Position numbers and translations under genes: made by a program. The notes beneath the pieces are model-generated. The model worked only from the letters and a program-made list of their open reading frames with translations, was not told the origin of the DNA and made no database searches. Shown in pieces: positions 8,972-17,722 of a stretch of 64,000 bases of DNA; within the stretch, counting starts at the first letter, position 1; the number at the start of each line of letters is the position of its first letter. Location of the stretch: the NCBI GenBank assembly GCA_964587655.1, contig CAZPMT010000002.1, forward strand, positions 1 to 64,000, written 5' to 3'. The DNA is from CAZPMT01 sp964587655 (GTDB lineage Bacteria > Hydrogenedentota > Hydrogenedentia > Hydrogenedentales > SLHB01).

Positions 8972-9895
8972 TCACAAGCCTATGGAGCGCAGGTACTCGC
9001 GGTTGCGTTGCGCGCTTTCTTTCGGTGCGCCCATGCCCGGGAGGACGTCTTGTTCGACGATCACCCAGCCGCTGTAGTTGCGGGCGTTCAGCCACGCCAC
9101 GACGGCCGGGAAATCGACGCAGCCCATGCCGAGTTCGCAAAACACGCCCTGCCGCACGGCTTCGAAGTAATCCCAGTGTTGCGTTTTGGCTTGTTGCGCG
9201 ATCTCCGGCGAGCAGTCCTTGAAATGGACGTGCCGGATGCGTTCGCCGTAGCGTTCGAGTGCATCGAGCACCGCCCGCCCGTCTCCAGCCCCATAGGCGT
9301 AGTGACCCGTATCGAGGACCAGCCCCACTAGTTCCGGGTCGGTGTGTTCAAGGAGATACGCGATCTCGTCCGGGGTCTCGACGTAACCCGCGCAATGGTG
9401 ATGAAAGACGGTCCGGAGGCCCGTCTCGGTGTGGACGGCCCGCGCGATCTCTTCAGCGCCCTGTGCAAAGATGCGCCATTCCTTCGGCGTCAATCCCATC
9501 GCCGGGGTGACGTGGCCCGCGTTGTCAGTGCGCAACGGGTTGATCCCGTTGTCGTCGGCCAGCACGAGAAAGGGTTCATTCCCTGCCGGACTAACCTCCT
9601 TGAGCAGCCGCGCCGTCTTCAGGGCTACGGCAAGGCCCGAGGCGTGGGCCGGTACGTTCTTGAGTTCGGCGGGCACGAAAGCGCCCACCAACGTCAGGCC
9701 GCGAGGCGCGAGTTCAGACCGCAACTCCTCCGGATCCGTGGGCATGAATCCCCAGTCGCCCAGTTCGGTGCCCGCGTACCCTGTCTCCGCCATTTCGTCC
9801 AGAACGCGGCGGTACCCGGCACTCTCGCCGTCGAGTCCTTCGAACTCGAGCGCGCCCCACGAACAAGGCGCATTTCCCACCCGAATATTGGCCAT
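8972..9895 (-). CDS. Sugar phosphate isomerase/epimerase, IolE-like
   Basis: The 307-residue protein is a TIM barrel of the AP-endonuclease-2/xylose-isomerase-like superfamily. The opening VGNAPCSWGALEFEG resembles inosose dehydratases (IolE). Likely metal ligands lie in FHHHCAGYVETPDEI, LVLDTGHYAYG, IRHVHFKDC and GWVIVEQDVLPG. IolE removes water from scyllo-inosose, the product of IolG, whose likely gene is next downstream, so the pair makes sense as two successive steps. Other epimerase activities are possible. I chose the ATG at 9895 with GGGGAG 7 bases upstream; the frame is open 34 codons further but without a ribosome site. Confidence 0.85.
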   Translation of the reverse strand: MANIRVGNAPCSWGALEFEGLDGESAGYRRVLDEMAETGYAGTELGDWGFMPTDPEELRSELAPRGLTLVGAFVPAELKNVPAHASGLAVALKTARLLKEVSPAGNEPFLVLADDNGINPLRTDNAGHVTPAMGLTPKEWRIFAQGAEEIARAVHTETGLRTVFHHHCAGYVETPDEIAYLLEHTDPELVGLVLDTGHYAYGAGDGRAVLDALERYGERIRHVHFKDCSPEIAQQAKTQHWDYFEAVRQGVFCELGMGCVDFPAVVAWLNARNYSGWVIVEQDVLPGMGAPKESAQRNREYLRSIGL

Positions 9896-10363
9896 TGTCC
9901 ATCTCCCCGGGGAGTACGTGCCCAACCCTACAACACGAAGTATACGCCTCTTCAATGGAAATACAAATCCCTCGGAAGCGCCCGTTTTCGGGCTCATCCA
10001 GTTCTTGCATACTTCCTTGGCGCCCAGGTTTCCGCTCCGTGCTCGTGCGCGTAATCGTAATCGTAATCGAAGAAACGCATTCCCGTGGTGCGGGGCTTTT
10101 CATCGACGAGAGCACCTCATCCGGTGATTATTATTCGCCGCGGCAAGGCGCGGAGTCTTCGGAAGTGGAAACCTGGCGACATCTCATGTACTGGATTACG
10201 CGCACTACCAGAGTCGCCGGGATAAACCGGCATGGAGCAGCGAATGAATGAGACCCACATGGAAGGAGTAGCGCTCCGAGTACGGATCCGTGCGGGGGGC
10301 GCCGGGTAACCGGCGTCCCTACCGCGGACGAGCACGGAGCGGAAATTCGCGTGAGTCGACAGA
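9896..10363. other. Intergenic stretch without a supported gene
   Basis: No convincing coding region was found in these 468 bases. The stretch holds the trinucleotide-like repeat at 10038-10072 and short GC-rich inverted segments near 10300-10340. Both flanking genes are on the minus strand. Confidence 0.6.
10038..10072. repeat. GTAATC-rich dispersed intergenic repeat, copy 1
   Basis: The segment reads as CGTGCTCGTGCGC followed by three GTAATC units. A close relative lies at 17474-17513. On the other strand it would encode an alternating Tyr/Asp then Glu/His run, which explains spurious short reading frames across it. Confidence 0.7.
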
Positions 10364-11236
10364 CTAGCTGAAAAGTCGTTTGAGCCGGGGGTATTCGTCG
10401 ATGAGGTGTTGGGGAAGGACCAGGTCTGTCTTGCCGAAGGCGTCTTGGATTTCGAAGGCGTTGACGACGGCCTGGCCGCGGTAGTGGTTGTTGGTGATGC
10501 AGTAGACTTCTTCGGCTTGGTTGCGGATCTGCTCGATCTTCTCTATCCACGGTTTCAGCTCGGCTTCGGAGTAGAGGTAGTTGTAGCGGTCGTCGCGGCC
10601 GGCATCTTCGCGGAACCAGTCGTCGTGGTTGCGGCCATGCAGGCGGACGTAGCCTACGCGGGCGGTGACGTGTTCGGTGGGTTTGATCGAGTCGGAGAAG
10701 ATCGGCTGGTCGATGTTGCAGAAGGCGACGCCGCGTTCCGCGAAGGCGTGGAACACCTCGGGCCGATCCCAGGATGCGTGGCGGATCTCGACCGCTAGGG
10801 GATACGCCGAGAACATGTCGATGACGCGCGCGAGCCATGCGCGGTTCTCGGGCGTCCGTTTGAAGCTCCACGGGAACTGGACGAGGATGGCGCCGAGGCG
10901 GCCCTCCTTTGCGAGGGGATCAATCCCGTCGATGAACATCCGCACTTCATCTTGCGAAGGTTCCGTCTCGCGTTTGTGCGTGAACCGTTCCCACAGTTTC
11001 ACGGTAAACCGGAATCGGGGGTTCGCGGCGGTTTTCTTGATCCAAGAGGCGCAGTATTTCGCATCAGGCGGGCGGTAGAACGTCGAGTTGACCTCGACGG
11101 CGTCAAACCACTCGGACAGCAAGCTCAGCGGATGGAGACTCCTCGGCATGTGTGGCGGATAGACGATGCCTTTCCAGTCGTCGTAGGACCATCCGGCGGG
11201 TCCTACGCGAACGCAGCCCTTTGCTTGCTCGTTCAT
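10364..11236 (-). CDS. DUF72 (YecE family) protein
   Basis: The 290-residue protein matches the DUF72/YecE family, a TIM-barrel fold of unknown biochemical role. Diagnostic segments are VGPAGWSYDDWKGIVYPP at the N-terminus, FDAVEVNSTFYRPPD, LVQFPWSFKRTPENRAWL and the late VYCITNNHYRGQAVVNAFE. The length is typical. It lies 15 bases downstream of the sialidase gene on the same strand, so the two are probably co-transcribed. Whether this reflects a shared function is unknown. Confidence 0.92.
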   Translation of the reverse strand: MNEQAKGCVRVGPAGWSYDDWKGIVYPPHMPRSLHPLSLLSEWFDAVEVNSTFYRPPDAKYCASWIKKTAANPRFRFTVKLWERFTHKRETEPSQDEVRMFIDGIDPLAKEGRLGAILVQFPWSFKRTPENRAWLARVIDMFSAYPLAVEIRHASWDRPEVFHAFAERGVAFCNIDQPIFSDSIKPTEHVTARVGYVRLHGRNHDDWFREDAGRDDRYNYLYSEAELKPWIEKIEQIRNQAEEVYCITNNHYRGQAVVNAFEIQDAFGKTDLVLPQHLIDEYPRLKRLFS

Positions 11237-11251
11237 GCGGCCATGCTCAGT

Positions 11252-12313
11252 CTACCAAGCGAGCCAAGTGACGCCGTCCTTGCTCACGCGGAACTTCCGG
11301 GCGCGGATGCTCGAGTTGGCGCCCTCTTCGTAGTAGACGATGAGGATGCTGCCGTCCTTGAGCGTCAACATGCTGGGATAAGCCCCGCCGCACGTGTCCA
11401 CCTCGACGTTCTGGCTCCACGTCTGGCATTCGTCGAGGCTGTAGTGGAGACTCGTGTTCGGTATGCGGTGCGCGCAGAGGACGATGTCCTCGGGGCTGCG
11501 GTGCAGGTACGGGCAATGTCCGGGGAAGCCCATCGGCTTCGAGACGCTCCACGTGTGTCCGCCATCTTCCGAGATTGAATAACGCATGCTTTCCTTGGCG
11601 GTGCGTTGCGCGGCGTAAAGCCGTCCGTCCTTGAGGCGGATGACGTCGGTCTCCGCGTCCAGCCGCAGACCGCCGTTGTCGATGTTGACCGCCGCGGACC
11701 ATGTCCGCCCCATATCCGTCGAGATCGTCACGGCGCCGTTCGCGTCCTTGTCCGTCTCGCGATACAGTCCGAGGATGAGCGATTTGTCTGGCAATTCGCG
11801 GATGGGCGCGCTGCAGTAATAGTCCTGGCTGATGCAGCGCGCAGCCGACCACGTCTTGCCGGCGTCGGCTGATTCGACGAGCCAGCTTCCGAGGCCCGTC
11901 CATCCGCCGCCTTCCTTCTTGCGCAACGAGAAGAAATTGCACAAGAGACGTCCGTCGCTCAGTTGGGCAATAGATGGATCGCGATCGTCATCGGGGCCGT
12001 CGTAGATGATCTGGGCCGGCGCCCAGGTCTTGCCCTCATCCGAGGAATAACACCCGGCCACGCATCCGCCTCTAGGGTGCGCCTCGTTCGGCAACGAGAC
12101 GTGCTCATATCCGGCGTAGAAAACGCACAAGAGTCGCCCGTCCGCCAGCCGGCACACGTCCGGAAAGGCCTCGTAGGCGCCCGCGCCGGCGTCCGTACAC
12201 ACCATGACGTGCGTGGCGCCAGTCTGGGCCGCGGCTGCTTGCGGCGCCTGGGCGAACGCGCATATTGAAACGCTCATAACGGCGATGGCGATGATGATAG
12301 ACCCGTACGACAT
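11252..12313 (-). CDS. Secreted BNR-repeat sialidase-like glycosidase
   Basis: The protein has about 353 residues with a signal peptide (SIIIAIAVMSVSICAFAQA) and five Asp-box motifs: SSDEGKTW, SADAGKTW, STDMGRTW, SEDGGHTW and SLDECQTW. This is the six-bladed propeller of the exo-alpha-sialidase group (BNR repeats), which removes terminal sialic acids or related sugars. I chose the ATG at 12313 because GGAGGGG lies just upstream and the signal peptide begins there; the frame extends 40 codons further without either. With the fucosidase, IolG and IolE-like genes nearby it suggests scavenging of glycans such as mucin. Some homologues act on other sugars, so the substrate is not fixed. Confidence 0.87.
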   Translation of the reverse strand: MSYGSIIIAIAVMSVSICAFAQAPQAAAAQTGATHVMVCTDAGAGAYEAFPDVCRLADGRLLCVFYAGYEHVSLPNEAHPRGGCVAGCYSSDEGKTWAPAQIIYDGPDDDRDPSIAQLSDGRLLCNFFSLRKKEGGGWTGLGSWLVESADAGKTWSAARCISQDYYCSAPIRELPDKSLILGLYRETDKDANGAVTISTDMGRTWSAAVNIDNGGLRLDAETDVIRLKDGRLYAAQRTAKESMRYSISEDGGHTWSVSKPMGFPGHCPYLHRSPEDIVLCAHRIPNTSLHYSLDECQTWSQNVEVDTCGGAYPSMLTLKDGSILIVYYEEGANSSIRARKFRVSKDGVTWLAW

Positions 12314-12404
12314 GTTGTCCCCTCCTGTCGAATGGCGCAGTTGGTTGATCCTTTTTGACCGCAGGGACAAGGATAGGGCGTTGCTTTGCTCCGTGTCAAA
12401 GCAT

Positions 12405-12433
12405 TTGACAAGCTCTGGAAAAGATGGTATCAT
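12405..12433 (+). promoter_or_regulatory. Sigma-70 promoter of a small RNA
   Basis: TTGACA (12405-12410) and TATCAT (12428-12433) are separated by 17 bases. The expected start is near 12440, just ahead of a short hairpin and an intrinsic terminator. No gene on this strand follows. Confidence 0.7.
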
Positions 12434-12439
12434 GACAGC

Positions 12440-12508
12440 AGTCGTGAGTGATACAGATGTAATCTGTGGAGCTTGCTTTGATGAGCCACCCTTCGGGGTG
12501 GCTTTTTC
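12440..12508 (+). ncRNA. Candidate small RNA of about 65-70 nt
   Basis: Between a consensus promoter and a terminator lies a short transcript with no credible protein. It can form a first hairpin, ACAGAT-GTA-ATCTGT, and then a terminator with stem AGCCACCC/GGGTGGCT, a TTCG loop and a run of T. Both flanking protein genes are on the other strand, so it is not a leader of either. I do not recognise the family. Confidence 0.6.
12484..12507 (+). terminator. Intrinsic terminator of the small RNA
   Basis: An 8-bp stem (12484-12491 with 12496-12503) with a stable TTCG tetraloop is followed by five T on the plus strand. The reverse direction has no T run. Confidence 0.85.
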
Positions 12509-12510
12509 TG

Positions 12511-13392
12511 TTATCTTATGAAGGTGAGCCCGGCGTTCTCACACTCACTTGTGCTCCAATGACGGGCCAGAAAGGGCTTGACCCTATCGAACCAACCCAA
12601 GGGGTCGCGTTTGGTAACCAAGCGCCCTGTGGCATGGGCGACCACATCCACCAACTGCAGGGCCTGATGCAGGTGCGATTGTCCCGCCAATGGGACGTCG
12701 AGGAGCCAACGCCTGAAGTCGACTGGCCATACAGCCGTTCGGTTGATTTTCTCCCTCACGTCGAGAAACGTCTCGAAATGCGCCGCCGAGCTTAGATGAG
12801 AGGTCTTGTCCATCAGAAACAAGGCCTGCTGGTATGCGCCGTACTTCGCTTGGACGTGATGCACCAGCCGCTGCTGCAGATAGGTTAGCGCCCAGTAGAG
12901 TGGAGGCCACGTCTTCTCTTTATGTTTGTCAAAGATCCTTGGCTGATCGACAACGACCACCCAAATCGTCGGAGAGACTCGGCGAAGAAGATCGAACAGG
13001 GAAGTCTCAAGTTCCTTCAGTTGAGACTTACTGAGTCGGCTCCAGATCCTTTTCTGGGCGTCAGTATACGGACGTTTCCTGCCTTTCCTGTCTGGTTCCC
13101 ACTCGTAAGGTTCGCGTCCCTCGCGAAGCGCATAGAGGATGCTCCCCTTGATTTCATGTTCCTGTCCTGCGGCAAAACCAGGGCTTCCCAGAAAGTTCCG
13201 CTTTATTCCGTCGAACCACTCGTCGACTACCGGGATCTGGCACTCGTCAAGCGCCAAAGCCGCCAAGATGAAAAGCGGGTACGGACGATTCGTACCAGGT
13301 TTCTTTTCCTCGGACTTGCACAGATATTGCTCGTAATAGGAAAGATAGTTGGAATAGGCAGAACCTGATTCATCGAGGTAGACGAAGATCAT
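12511..13392 (-). CDS. DUF3800 domain protein
   Basis: The 293-residue protein belongs to the DUF3800 family: it opens with IFVYLDESGSA and later has ILAALALDE, EIKGSILY, VVVVDQ and FLMDKTSH, with a final segment LQLVDVVAHATGRL that matches the conserved C-terminal acidic motif. The scattered aspartates resemble an RNase H-like nuclease fold, as proposed for the family, but no activity is established. DUF3800 genes often lie in mobile or defence regions; here it stands alone between glycosidase genes. I chose the ATG at 13392 with AAGGGG upstream, since the family motif begins there; the frame continues 20 codons upstream. Confidence 0.85.
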   Translation of the reverse strand: MIFVYLDESGSAYSNYLSYYEQYLCKSEEKKPGTNRPYPLFILAALALDECQIPVVDEWFDGIKRNFLGSPGFAAGQEHEIKGSILYALREGREPYEWEPDRKGRKRPYTDAQKRIWSRLSKSQLKELETSLFDLLRRVSPTIWVVVVDQPRIFDKHKEKTWPPLYWALTYLQQRLVHHVQAKYGAYQQALFLMDKTSHLSSAAHFETFLDVREKINRTAVWPVDFRRWLLDVPLAGQSHLHQALQLVDVVAHATGRLVTKRDPLGWFDRVKPFLARHWSTSECENAGLTFIR

Positions 13393-13657
13393 GACATACC
13401 CCTTCGGCTGCCCGCAGGCGTTCATCCCCGCTCTTGCTTCCATAGACGCCACATCATCATGACGTCCAAGAAGTATGCGGTGTCACACGGCCGATAGTCA
13501 AACCAGCGCTGACAAGCGCTTGCCCGTCGAAAGAAGGACCCGCGCATTGCCGCTATGGCGCGCGTCTATGCATGTGTTATCTTATCCGCGCGCCAGTTGG
13601 ACGGAAACGGAACGGATTCCGGCAGAGCGGCGCGAGGAACGAACGGAGGGCGGAACC

Positions 13658-15010
13658 ATGAAGATCTTGTTACTGATTGCAGTCCTGCTTGCGCTGACGA
13701 TGACGGCGGCAACGGCTCGCGCGGAGACCTACAAGCCTACTTGGGAATCGATCGACAGCCGGCCGCTTCCCGGATGGTTTGACGAGGCGAAATTCGGCAT
13801 CTTCATCCATTGGGGCGCCTATAGCGTTCCTTCGTGGGGGCCGAAGGGGAAATACGCGGAGTGGTATTGGAACGACATGCAGAACAAGAACGGCGACACG
13901 TGGAAGTTCCACGCAAAGACGTACGGCGAGGACTTCAAGTACCAGGATTTCGCCCCGATGTTCAAGGCGGAGTTGTTCGATCCCGCGCAGTGGGCGGACA
14001 TTTTCGCGCGTTCGGGCGCCAAGTACATCGTGCTCACGTCGAAGCATCACGAAGGATTCTGTCTGTGGCCGAGCGCGCAGAGCTGGAACTGGAACGCGAT
14101 GGACGTGGGGCCTCACCGCGACCTCGCGGGCGAACTTACGGAGGCCGTGAAGGCGCGCGGCCTCAAGATGGGCTTCTACTACTCGCTCTACGAGTGGTTC
14201 AACCCCCTATACAAATCCGACGTGAAGCGGTACGTCGATGAGCACATGCTGCCGCAGATGAAGGACCTCGTCGAACGCTACAAACCCTCGATCGTATGGC
14301 CGGACGGGGAATGGGATCATCCCAGCGACGTGTGGCGCAGCACGGAATTCCTCGCGTGGTTGTACAACGAATCATCGGTCAAGGACGAGGTCGTCGTGGA
14401 TGACCGCTGGGGCAAGGACTGCCGCAGCAAGCATGGCGGCTTCTACACCACCGAATACGGCGACGTAGGCAAGTCAGACGACCCCGCAAAGAAGCGCAAA
14501 TGGGAGGAATGCCGCGGGATCGGCGCGTCCTTCGGTTACAACCGCAACGAGACGATTGACGAATACGCCACGCCCGAAACGTTGGTTCATTTGCTGGTCA
14601 ACATCGTGTGCAGGGGCGGGAATCTCCTGCTCGACATCGGTCCCACGGCGGACGGCCGCATCCCAGTGATCATGCAGCAGCGCCTAATCGAAATGGGGGA
14701 GTGGCTGAAAGTCAACGGCGAGGCCATCTACGGCACGCGGCCATGGCGCGAATCGGCTGAAGGCGACCTTGTCCGGTACACCGCAAAGGACGGGGCCGTA
14801 TACGCCATTTGCCTGAAGTGGCCGGGGGCCGAGCTTGTGCTGAAAGCGCCGAAGCCGGCCGCTGAGGCGGGCGTCACGCTGCTTGGTTACGACAAACCGT
14901 TGGCGTGCCGTACTGAATCCGACGGACTCCACATTGAAGTGCCGTCGCTCGGGCTTGATGAAATGCCGTCAGGCAAAGCGTACGTCTTCAAGCTGACGAG
15001 CGTCAATTAG
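13658..15010 (+). CDS. Secreted alpha-L-fucosidase (GH29)
   Basis: The protein has 450 residues with a signal peptide (KILLLIAVLLALTMTAATARA). The GH29 signature is strong: FGIFIHWGAYSVPSW at about residue 46, LTSKHHEGFCLWPSA at about 126, GLKMGFYYSLYEW at about 168 and WPDGEWD at 214-220, where Asp216 is the likely catalytic nucleophile. The enzyme removes alpha-linked L-fucose from glycans, probably in the periplasm or outside. The ATG at 13658 has GGAGGG 7 bases upstream and starts the signal peptide; the frame is open 61 codons further up. About 265 bases of untranscribed-looking DNA separate it from the divergent DUF3800 gene. A minus-strand ncRNA gene ends just downstream. Confidence 0.95.
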   Translation: MKILLLIAVLLALTMTAATARAETYKPTWESIDSRPLPGWFDEAKFGIFIHWGAYSVPSWGPKGKYAEWYWNDMQNKNGDTWKFHAKTYGEDFKYQDFAPMFKAELFDPAQWADIFARSGAKYIVLTSKHHEGFCLWPSAQSWNWNAMDVGPHRDLAGELTEAVKARGLKMGFYYSLYEWFNPLYKSDVKRYVDEHMLPQMKDLVERYKPSIVWPDGEWDHPSDVWRSTEFLAWLYNESSVKDEVVVDDRWGKDCRSKHGGFYTTEYGDVGKSDDPAKKRKWEECRGIGASFGYNRNETIDEYATPETLVHLLVNIVCRGGNLLLDIGPTADGRIPVIMQQRLIEMGEWLKVNGEAIYGTRPWRESAEGDLVRYTAKDGAVYAICLKWPGAELVLKAPKPAAEAGVTLLGYDKPLACRTESDGLHIEVPSLGLDEMPSGKAYVFKLTSVN

Positions 15011-15056
15011 CAGCCTGAGGCAACCTGCCGCGCCACAGTCTCCGGGCTCTGGGTAC

Positions 15057-15094
15057 CGACACCTAAAACCCGATACCCGAACCCCGACACCCGG
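15057..15094. repeat. 7-bp-periodic CGGGTNT-type repeat
   Basis: On the minus strand this reads as successive 7-base units close to CGGGTAT/CGGGTTT. The same periodic repeat occurs inside the UroD-family gene at 50051-50085. Confidence 0.6.
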
Positions 15095-15100
15095 GATAAG

Positions 15101-15135
15101 AAGGGGGAGCGGCGGGTCTTGGGCTCCCGCCGCTC
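15101..15135 (-). terminator. Intrinsic terminator of the ncRNA
   Basis: A 10-bp all-strong stem, GAGCGGCGGG with CCCGCCGCTC, encloses a 9-base loop and is followed by CCCCTTCTT on the minus strand. The T tract is weak. Confidence 0.65.
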
Positions 15136-15342
15136 AGTGCGGGAGGTGTCTGGAGCCTTAGTCCGTGTCATGTTGGCGCAAGAGGGTCACGGTTTGAGCT
15201 CTTTGTTGCTGAAGCCATAGGGCTGCGGTTCTGACCTCAGTCCGCTCATATGTGGACCTTGTTTAGGGCCTGGGCTGCGGTGAGGACTTCGCTTGGGTAT
15301 CGACGTCGTTGACCTAGTCCACATTGTTTAGCTCCAAACACC
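15101..15342 (-). ncRNA. Candidate structured non-coding RNA, about 240 nt
   Basis: A perfect promoter (15349-15377) would start transcription at about 15342. The transcript begins with GGTGTTTGGAGC, which pairs with GCTCCAGACACC (15156-15145) to form a 12-bp closing stem with one G-U pair. Inside, ATGTGGAC pairs with GTCCACAT, and GAGGTCA can pair with TGACCCTC with one bulge. The RNA then ends in a GC-rich terminator at 15135-15107. No open frame of quality lies in it. It does not show the features of RNase P, tmRNA or SRP RNA. The closing stem recalls 6S RNA, but the two inner domains do not fit a single bubble, so I leave it unassigned. Confidence 0.65.
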
Positions 15343-15348
15343 GACCAC

Positions 15349-15377
15349 AGTATACCACAACATATTGTAGATGTCAA
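15349..15377 (-). promoter_or_regulatory. Consensus sigma-70 promoter of the ncRNA
   Basis: On the minus strand TTGACA (15377-15372) and TATACT (15354-15349) are spaced by exactly 17 bases, close to an ideal promoter. It drives transcription away from the GT39 gene and toward the fucosidase 3' end. Confidence 0.85.
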
Positions 15378-15912
15378 GCACTTTTTTTCAAGGCCAAAAT
15401 AGATTCTTGGATCGTCCCTCTCGCCATAAAATGTGGTCCGATTTTGGAATAACACAATGTGTGGCCACGCGCCCTGACTCGCATGTGAGAGCTTGTGAAA
15501 TAATAGGTTTTCGAGGTTTGTCGTATCAAATCTACACCACAATGGCTTCCAATATTGACCCAGGTTGCACGATCTCGGTCATGGGAGACATCTGAGAGCA
15601 CCCAAATGCTTCTGACAGATCGCCGATCTTCAAAAATTCACAAACTCTGAGATCTCATCTTGGAATTGGCATCAACATATTGTGGTGCTTGAAATGGCGG
15701 GCGCCGGGAACCGCGTCGCATCAAGCCACGCGATCCCCGTGTGCTAATTGACAGAATCCGGTTTTGTGTGCAATGTGGCAAGCATGAAGAGCAGTGTTCT
15801 AGAAACGAATGCTAAGAAAAACTTGACCGGCGTTTCCCCTGGTGTTTTCCACGCTTTCGTTCGGATGAGCCATTCCTTGACACGTGAGTTTTCGATGTGA
15901 TAGACACAGGGC
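15378..15912. other. AT-richer intergenic stretch, no supported gene
   Basis: These 535 bases are noticeably more AT-rich than the neighbours. Two similar phrases, CAACATATTGTAG near 15359 and CAACATATTGTGG near 15676, recur. A TTGACA lies near 15886 with a poor -10 before the GT39 start. I see no coding region. Confidence 0.5.
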
Positions 15913-17433
15913 ATGCCTCGAAACGCACGCACTGTCGTTTCCATTTCGACGCCCAAAGCCAGCCTCCTGTATCACGCCGCGTTTCTCTTGCCCATCCTCT
16001 TCGCGGGTGTATTGCTGCGTCTTTACCAACTGGATCATGAATACCTGTGGTACGACGAACTCGTGAGTTTCCGCCATCTTTCATGCCCCTCGATGGGCCA
16101 GTTCTTCCGTGCGCTCTTGGGAGAAGATCCTACTGCCATGCCGGTATACTTCCTAGTCGAGTATTATTGGGCTCACACTGTCGGCGACTCCGTATACGCC
16201 GTAAGACTGCTTTCGATCGTTTTTGGGGTGATGTCCATATGTCTCATATACCGCATTGCCTGCGAGTATTACGGTCGTCTCGCGGGGTGCGTCGCGGCGC
16301 TGTTAATTGCGGGTTCCTTTGCGCACATACGCTACTCCCAAGAAATCCGCATGTACTCTCTATTCGTGCTTGAGGCCCTTCTGTCGATTTACGTTTTCCA
16401 CCGAATGATGCGGACACCGTCTCGGGGTTGGGTGCTGGCGCACGCCGTCATGAGTCTTCTTCTCTTGTTTACGCACATCCTGGCCTGCCTCGTGCTGTTC
16501 GTCGAGGTGTGCACATTGGCCTTGGTCTGCCGCAATGATTTTCGATTGTGGCGCGCTTGGCTTGTCTCCAGTGTCCCCATCCTTTTGCCGTGGGCGTGGC
16601 TGGTATCCGGAATGTATTCGCGAATCGCCGGGTCGGCGCAATGGATTCCGGTGCGAAGTCCGTCGAGAATAGCCGATTTCTTTCTGTCCTTCTGCATCGG
16701 CGGAGGGGTTGGCGCCAGCCCCATGTGGGCGCTTTATATTGCCGGAGCAATTCTCTACGTGCCGGTTGTCTTCTTGGCTGTTCACTCGTGGCTCAACTGG
16801 CGTTCCAGTCCTCATCAGACCCGCGATGATCTCCAGGTGACCACTCACCTCATTCTGTTTTTCTTATTACCTCCCGTCGTCTTGATCGTACTGTCCTATT
16901 TGGGAAGACCGCTCTTTGTCGCTCGCTATGCCCTGCCGTCCACGGTTGCACTGGCTCTGCTTGTAAGCGCGGGGATTACCATGAATCGCTCCTGGCTGTG
17001 GCGAGGGTTCTTCATCCTGCTACTCATCGGATATCAGGGCCTTGAGTTGACTCGTACTCCTCGACCCTATCGGTGTTTTGACAGCCAAATGGTCGCCGAA
17101 CACATGCTGACCGAATGGAACCCGAAGGACCGTCTGTACACATACCCATTCGTCATGGCGGCCCCTGTCGCATACTATGGCCACTTGTCTCGGAATCAAG
17201 TGGGGATGTCGAACGATTTCGATGAGTTCACCAAGATGACATCTTCCTCGTTGCGAGAAGGACGGAGAACATGGGCTCTCTTGCACGACTGTGACGACAA
17301 GATGCTCGAGACTCTTAAGAGAGTAGCGGGTCCGTATGCGTCTCCTGCGGAAGAATGGGTCATCCCATGTCGAATCAGATCCCTGTTGCTTCGTTTCGTG
17401 CCCTCCAAAGCAATCCCACCGGAAGATGAATAG
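15913..17433 (+). CDS. Membrane glycosyltransferase, GT39/PMT-like
   Basis: The 506-residue protein is a polytopic membrane protein of the GT-C fold, similar to PMT_2/ArnT-type transferases. After a first helix (about residues 20-40) the segment LDHEYLWYDELVSF contains the acidic motif (D then DE) that binds the lipid-linked sugar donor in this fold. About 10 more hydrophobic segments follow, including LAGCVAALLIAGSFAHIRYS, a typical GT39 motif with conserved SQE. It probably moves a sugar from a polyprenyl phosphate donor to a lipid or protein at the outer face of the inner membrane; the acceptor cannot be deduced. It stands alone in its direction, with an AT-rich region before it and the decayed island after it. 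Confidence 0.82.
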   Translation: MPRNARTVVSISTPKASLLYHAAFLLPILFAGVLLRLYQLDHEYLWYDELVSFRHLSCPSMGQFFRALLGEDPTAMPVYFLVEYYWAHTVGDSVYAVRLLSIVFGVMSICLIYRIACEYYGRLAGCVAALLIAGSFAHIRYSQEIRMYSLFVLEALLSIYVFHRMMRTPSRGWVLAHAVMSLLLLFTHILACLVLFVEVCTLALVCRNDFRLWRAWLVSSVPILLPWAWLVSGMYSRIAGSAQWIPVRSPSRIADFFLSFCIGGGVGASPMWALYIAGAILYVPVVFLAVHSWLNWRSSPHQTRDDLQVTTHLILFFLLPPVVLIVLSYLGRPLFVARYALPSTVALALLVSAGITMNRSWLWRGFFILLLIGYQGLELTRTPRPYRCFDSQMVAEHMLTEWNPKDRLYTYPFVMAAPVAYYGHLSRNQVGMSNDFDEFTKMTSSSLREGRRTWALLHDCDDKMLETLKRVAGPYASPAEEWVIPCRIRSLLLRFVPSKAIPPEDE

Positions 17434-17473
17434 ACGCTCATCCCGCCTTTGCGCACTTCGCAACCACCCATTT

Positions 17474-17513
17474 CGTGCGCGTGCGCGTGCTCGTAATCGT
17501 CATCGTAATCGAA
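17474..17513. repeat. GTAATC-rich dispersed intergenic repeat, copy 2
   Basis: A run of CGTGCG units is followed by TCGTAATCGTCATCGTAATC. It is the second copy of the element at 10038-10072, here in the same orientation and also just downstream of a gene end region. Confidence 0.7.
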
Positions 17514-17722
17514 ACAGAAGCCCCATGTGTTTTTCGTTCCCAAGTACAACTTCGGAACGAACGAGCATGTTTGAGAAGTAGGGCCTGTTTCTCCGAAACC
17601 GGCCCAAGCGCCCCGAAGCTGTCATCGGACCCTCAAGCTCGGAGCGACCGCCCATCAAACCCCAACCTAGCCAACGCTAACCGGTCGTTGCATTTGCATG
17701 TGAGACACGGTAGCCTCAGTGC

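Noticed and set aside
15101..15342. 6S RNA as the identity of the minus-strand ncRNA
   Set aside because: The closing stem fits, but two separate inner stems do not give the single central bubble of 6S RNA.
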